Source: Nocardiopsis sp. N85 (GTDB taxonomy: Bacteria > Actinomycetota > Actinomycetes > Streptosporangiales > Streptosporangiaceae). Taken from it: a stretch of DNA of 64,000 nt. The notes under the pieces were generated by a model that had not been told where the DNA came from, did not search any database, and was given only the letters and a program-made list of their open reading frames with translations. Positions 61,302-64,000 of this stretch are shown in pieces. The translations under genes and the position numbers were made by a program. The stretch spans positions 1-64,000 of the forward strand of contig NZ_JARBUT010000024.1 in the NCBI RefSeq assembly GCF_028882275.1, in the 5' to 3' direction. Within the stretch, counting starts at the first letter, position 1. Every line of letters starts with the position of its first letter.

Positions 61302-62239
61302 CGGGGGTCGGCCTTCCGGGGGGCGGGAACGGTGTCGGCGCCGGAGGTGATGCCGATGAAGGCCTCCTCCAGCCCGGCGGTGGCGACCTCCAGGTCGCGC
61401 ACCCGGGTGAGCCCGGCCAGGGCGTGCACGGTCTCGTCGGAGTCGGTGGTGCGCAGCCGGATCCGACCGCCGAGGTCCTCCACGGACACGACCCCGGGCA
61501 GGGTCTCCAGCCCCTCCGGGAGGTCCGTCCCGGCGGGCCGGGTGAAGGACACGAGCCCGGTGCCGAACGAGCGGCGGATCCGCTCCCCGGTGTCGTCGGC
61601 GACGATCCGGCCCCGGTCGATGACGACGACCCGGTCGGCGTTGAGGTCGGCCTCCTCCAGGTGGTGCGTGGAGAAGAGCACGGTGGTGCCGCGGTCGGTG
61701 AGGACGCGCATCGTCTCCCAGAAGGCGCGGCGGGCGGCCACGTCCAAGGCGGCGGTGGGCTCGTCCAGGACCAGTAGCCCGGGGGCGCCGACCAGGGCGA
61801 GGGCGAAGCACACCCGCTGGGTCTGGCCGCCGGAGAGCCGGTCGGCGCGGCGGCGGGCGACCTCGGTCAGCCCGGCCAGTGCGAGGGCCTCGGCGACCGG
61901 CATCGGGCGGCGGTGGGTACGGGCGACGAACCCGACCAGTTCGCGGACGGTGACCCGGGGGATCGGCCGGATGTCCTGGAGCATCGCTCCGACCCGGCCT
62001 TCGTCGACCGCCTCGCGGGGGGAACCGCCGAACAGGCCGACGGTCCCGGACGTCGGTGTGTTCAGCCCGAGCAGCATGTCGACGACGGTGGACTTGCCGG
62101 CGCCGTTGCGGCCGAGCAGGGCCACCCGCTCACCCGCGCCGATGGCGAGGTCCACCCCGTCCACGGCGCGTACCGCGCCGAACTCCTTGACGACCCCGCT
62201 CAGTGTCACGGCCGGGGGTGCCGCGTGCGTCGTGTGCAT
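61298..62239 (-). CDS. ABC transporter ATP-binding protein (ABC-2 exporter)
   Basis: A 313-residue ATPase. Walker A is LLGRNGAGKSTV, the Q-loop is near MLQDIRP, the signature is RLSGGQTQRV, and Walker B is LLVLDEPTAALD with the H in FSTHHLEEAD. The C-terminal region matches DrrA-like exporters. ATG 62239 gives MHTTHAAPP and the domain start. It is the first gene of the minus-strand exporter/two-component operon. Exported substrate unknown. Confidence 0.95.
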   Translation of the reverse strand: MHTTHAAPPAVTLSGVVKEFGAVRAVDGVDLAIGAGERVALLGRNGAGKSTVVDMLLGLNTPTSGTVGLFGGSPREAVDEGRVGAMLQDIRPIPRVTVRELVGFVARTHRRPMPVAEALALAGLTEVARRRADRLSGGQTQRVCFALALVGAPGLLVLDEPTAALDVAARRAFWETMRVLTDRGTTVLFSTHHLEEADLNADRVVVIDRGRIVADDTGERIRRSFGTGLVSFTRPAGTDLPEGLETLPGVVSVEDLGGRIRLRTTDSDETVHALAGLTRVRDLEVATAGLEEAFIGITSGADTVPAPRKADPR

Positions 62240-62434
62240 GCCCCGAACGCTACGGAGGGCCGTAGGCCCCCGGGCAGAGGGAAATGTACGGTCCTGCCCG
62301 GTACGAATGTCCCACCCGCAGGTCGGGGCGGGTGCGCCCCGGGACGAGGGCGGGCCGGCGGGTCCCGGCGCGCACCCCGGTCGCCCGGTACCTCCCGGGA
62401 CGCGGAGAGCGGCACGGCGCGTGGAACGCGGAAG

Positions 62435-62464
62435 GGGCGGGCCTTCTCCGTGGAAGGCCCGCCC
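62435..62464. terminator. Hairpin terminator downstream of bldC
   Basis: GGGCGGGCCTTC and GAAGGCCCGCCC pair over 12 bases with a TCCGTG loop. It lies between bldC and the ABC ATPase gene, so ends the bldC transcript and perhaps insulates the exporter operon. The rest of 62240-62540 has nothing recognisable. Confidence 0.75.
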
Positions 62465-62540
62465 TCGGGTCTTGTCAGCCTGTATCGGCGGCCGGAGCCA
62501 GTCCGGCCGTTCCCCCCGGAAGCGGCTCAGACCGGGGAGA

Positions 62541-62744
62541 TCACTCCGTACGCTGGCTGGGGATGCCGGCCAGCAGGGCACGGACCTCCGTCTCACGGTA
62601 GCGACGGTGTCCGCCCAAGGTGCGGATCGAGGTCAGCTTGCCCGCCTTGGCCCAGCGTGTCACGGTCTTGGGGTCCACGCGGAACATGGTGGCAACCTCG
62701 GCGGGGGTCAACAGGGGCTCCGCCTCGGGCGTGCGAGTTGACAT
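62541..62744 (-). CDS. bldC: BldC developmental regulator
   Basis: A 67-residue MerR-like excisionase-type DNA-binding protein. It reads STRTPEAEPLLTPAEVATMF, then RVDPKTVTRWAKAGKLTSIRTLGGHRRYRETEVRALLAGIP, nearly identical to S. coelicolor BldC (68 residues) by memory. BldC binds head-to-tail on direct repeats and delays entry into development, repressing or activating many genes. ATG 62744 gives the known N-terminus; upstream frame extensions are not homologous. The upstream region is long (over 700 bases) and holds a palindrome at 63344. Confidence 0.97.
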   Translation of the reverse strand: MSTRTPEAEPLLTPAEVATMFRVDPKTVTRWAKAGKLTSIRTLGGHRRYRETEVRALLAGIPSQRTE

Positions 62745-63451
62745 GTGTACGGCCTCTCCTCCTGGATCTGTGTGCCGATCCTTGAGCCTGTGATCCTGGC
62801 GCTGCGCCCGGATGTCCAATAGTTCCTCTAGGTCCATATTGGCATCACCCGAGGTGATTATGCGACCACTCCTAGCAACTTTGCGCGTGGGAGGCCTCGG
62901 AAAGCCGCCCGTGGTCGCGTCACGCTAAGTGATTCTAGCGACACGTTTAGTGGCATGTGGCGTATTCGGTCAAAACTTCGTTCTCGGGCCTCGTTTTTCT
63001 CGATCCGGAGAGCACGAAGTGCTACGGCGACCTGACCGAAAACCGCCTTCAGGCTTCCGGCGGAGGGGTCGCGCCTCCGGTGGGCCCCGAGGCGGAGGGG
63101 TGGGGGACGGAGAGGTGGGCTTCCCCTCCACGCACTTCCCTCGGGTGGTCGGGTCGCGCGGGATCGCCCGCGCGGTAGGGGTTCTCCGGTGGTCGAGCGT
63201 GCTTTCAGTGATCGGACGACTACAGTCTACGTCGATCCCTAACGGGCGTTATGCCCAGTTTCACCACGCTTGATGTCGTGCGCGGACGACGTCCGGGCTC
63301 GCACCGTTGTCACGTGCGAAAACAACCGGCTCGTGGAGGAAGAAACCTGGTGTACCAGGTTGGCGAACGGCGCGTCGTCGGTGTGCCCTTGCGCGAATTT
63401 CACGACGGAATTGGGGTGGATGTCCACGAAAAAGTGGGCATTCCATCACCC
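62745..63451 (-). promoter_or_regulatory. Long bldC upstream region with palindrome
   Basis: Some 700 bases without a supported gene. CGCTA and TAGCG (62924-62940) form a small dyad, and AACCTGGT (63344-63351) with ACCAGGTT (63354-63361) form a strong palindrome with a two-base spacer. They could be bldC regulatory sites or the terminator of the gene at 63452. Confidence 0.5.
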
Positions 63452-64000
63452 TCAGTTGGCGTGCTCCAGGGCGCGGATCGACCTCCACCGGCGAAGCAGT
63501 CGATCCCGCAGCTCCCTCACCCGCCCCGCGTCGCCCTTCTCCAGCGCCCGCACCGCCTCCGCCACCTCGGCCACCGACCGGTCCTGCGTCAGCCGCTCGT
63601 CGTCGAGCAGGTGCGGCAGACCGCCGTAGTCCAGCTCCAGTAGGGACTTCGGATGGGCCACCGTCCGCAGCCAATCGATGAGCCGCTCCGTCGAGGCCGA
63701 CACCGCGTGCCGCCCGACGCGCTCGCTCAGCACCGCCGCCGTGCGCTCCAGACGCTCCAGGCCCGTCGCGCTCCGCGTCAGGTACACCAGGGCCCGGGTC
63801 GGTCCCGCGGAGGGCACCAGGCGGCGCTCCCCGTCCGAGAACGGCACGAACCACGGCACCGGTATCACCCAGTTGCTCGACAGGATCCCCGGACGGATCC
63901 GCGCACCCGAGGCCCGCCACTCCCGATAGTCCGCCTCGACGCGTTCGGCCTCCCGCTCCGGCACGAAGGCCTCGCTCAACGCCGGCGCCGTCTCCTCGGT
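63452..64000 (-). CDS. Hypothetical protein (3' part, continues past the window)
   Basis: The visible 182 residues form the C-terminal part of a larger protein whose start lies beyond 64000; the frame remains open to the edge (TEETAPALSEAFVPEREAERVEADYREW). It contains VYLTRSATGLERLERTAAVLSERVGRHAV and LLELDYGGLPHLLDDERLTQDRSVAEVAEAVRALEKGDAGRVRELRDRLLRRWRSIRALEHAN, mostly helical. No family is recognised; a gene of similar content sits near bldC in other actinobacteria, from memory. Function unknown. Confidence 0.7.
   Translation of the reverse strand, partial: TEETAPALSEAFVPEREAERVEADYREWRASGARIRPGILSSNWVIPVPWFVPFSDGERRLVPSAGPTRALVYLTRSATGLERLERTAAVLSERVGRHAVSASTERLIDWLRTVAHPKSLLELDYGGLPHLLDDERLTQDRSVAEVAEAVRALEKGDAGRVRELRDRLLRRWRSIRALEHAN

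Overview
The window is high-GC DNA with actinobacterial hallmarks: a BldC orthologue, WhiJ-type XRE regulators with DUF397 or DUF6879 partners, a DUF1023 hydrolase with a WXG100-like partner, LAXTG sortase substrates, tandem DivIVA-type repeats and a split methylmalonyl-CoA mutase. A filamentous actinomycete is clear. Nocardiopsaceae is my best guess, by general resemblance only. No rRNA, CRISPR array, transposase or replication origin was seen.

Layout. 0.4-4.6 kb: CaCA antiporter, WhiJ-type XRE/DUF397 pair, two small unknowns. 3.9-6.5 kb: WXG100-like protein, DUF1023 hydrolase and a membrane protein in one minus-strand operon, partly AT-rich. 7.0-8.6 kb: an ATPase plus PD-(D/E)XK nuclease-like pair, a possible defence module. 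10.0-13.0 kb: a small protein, DUF6879 and XRE cassette, followed by a lasso-peptide-like precursor and a cyclase gene broken where a DUF6518-like membrane gene abuts it; both transcription units carry the same upstream inverted-repeat motif. 14.1-19.5 kb: mutA-mutB-meaB (methylmalonyl-CoA mutase and its G-protein chaperone). 19.8-21.6 kb: STAS protein and two small membrane proteins.

21.9-41.6 kb is a coherent xyloglucan-utilisation locus: LacI regulator, GH31 alpha-xylosidase, xylose isomerase, GH42 beta-galactosidase, GH95 alpha-fucosidase-type enzyme, secreted GH74-CBM2 endo-xyloglucanase, a sugar ABC importer (binding lipoprotein plus two permeases, no ATPase) and a multidomain GH3 beta-glucosidase. 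Together these can cut xyloglucan outside the cell, import oligosaccharides and remove xylose, galactose, fucose and glucose inside. Four copies of a TCGAAGCGCTTCGA-type palindrome lie at lacI, GH31, GH74 and the importer/GH3 divergent promoter, suggesting one LacI regulon. A XylR-like half-site pair precedes xylA, and a ROK regulator lies at 49.1-50.3 kb.

41.6-48.7 kb is a minus-strand operon with overlapping genes: LRR protein, two paralogous ankyrin proteins (one frameshifted), MoxR AAA+ ATPase and a vWA/zinc-metallopeptidase-like protein. This resembles regulated NTPase conflict systems and is my first choice for an undescribed system. Just upstream are three related tRNA-like genes with identical D arms and divergent anticodon arms.

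49-64 kb holds the ROK regulator, GNAT, Nudix, an M48-like protein with a mutated catalytic motif, two DivIVA-repeat genes (one with two frameshifts), a lipoprotein amidase, two LAXTG surface proteins, a two-component system with an ABC-2 exporter, bldC, and the 3' end of an unknown gene running off the window. Three frameshifts are each repaired by adding one C or G in a C/G-rich run, so assembly error is a real alternative to gene decay.
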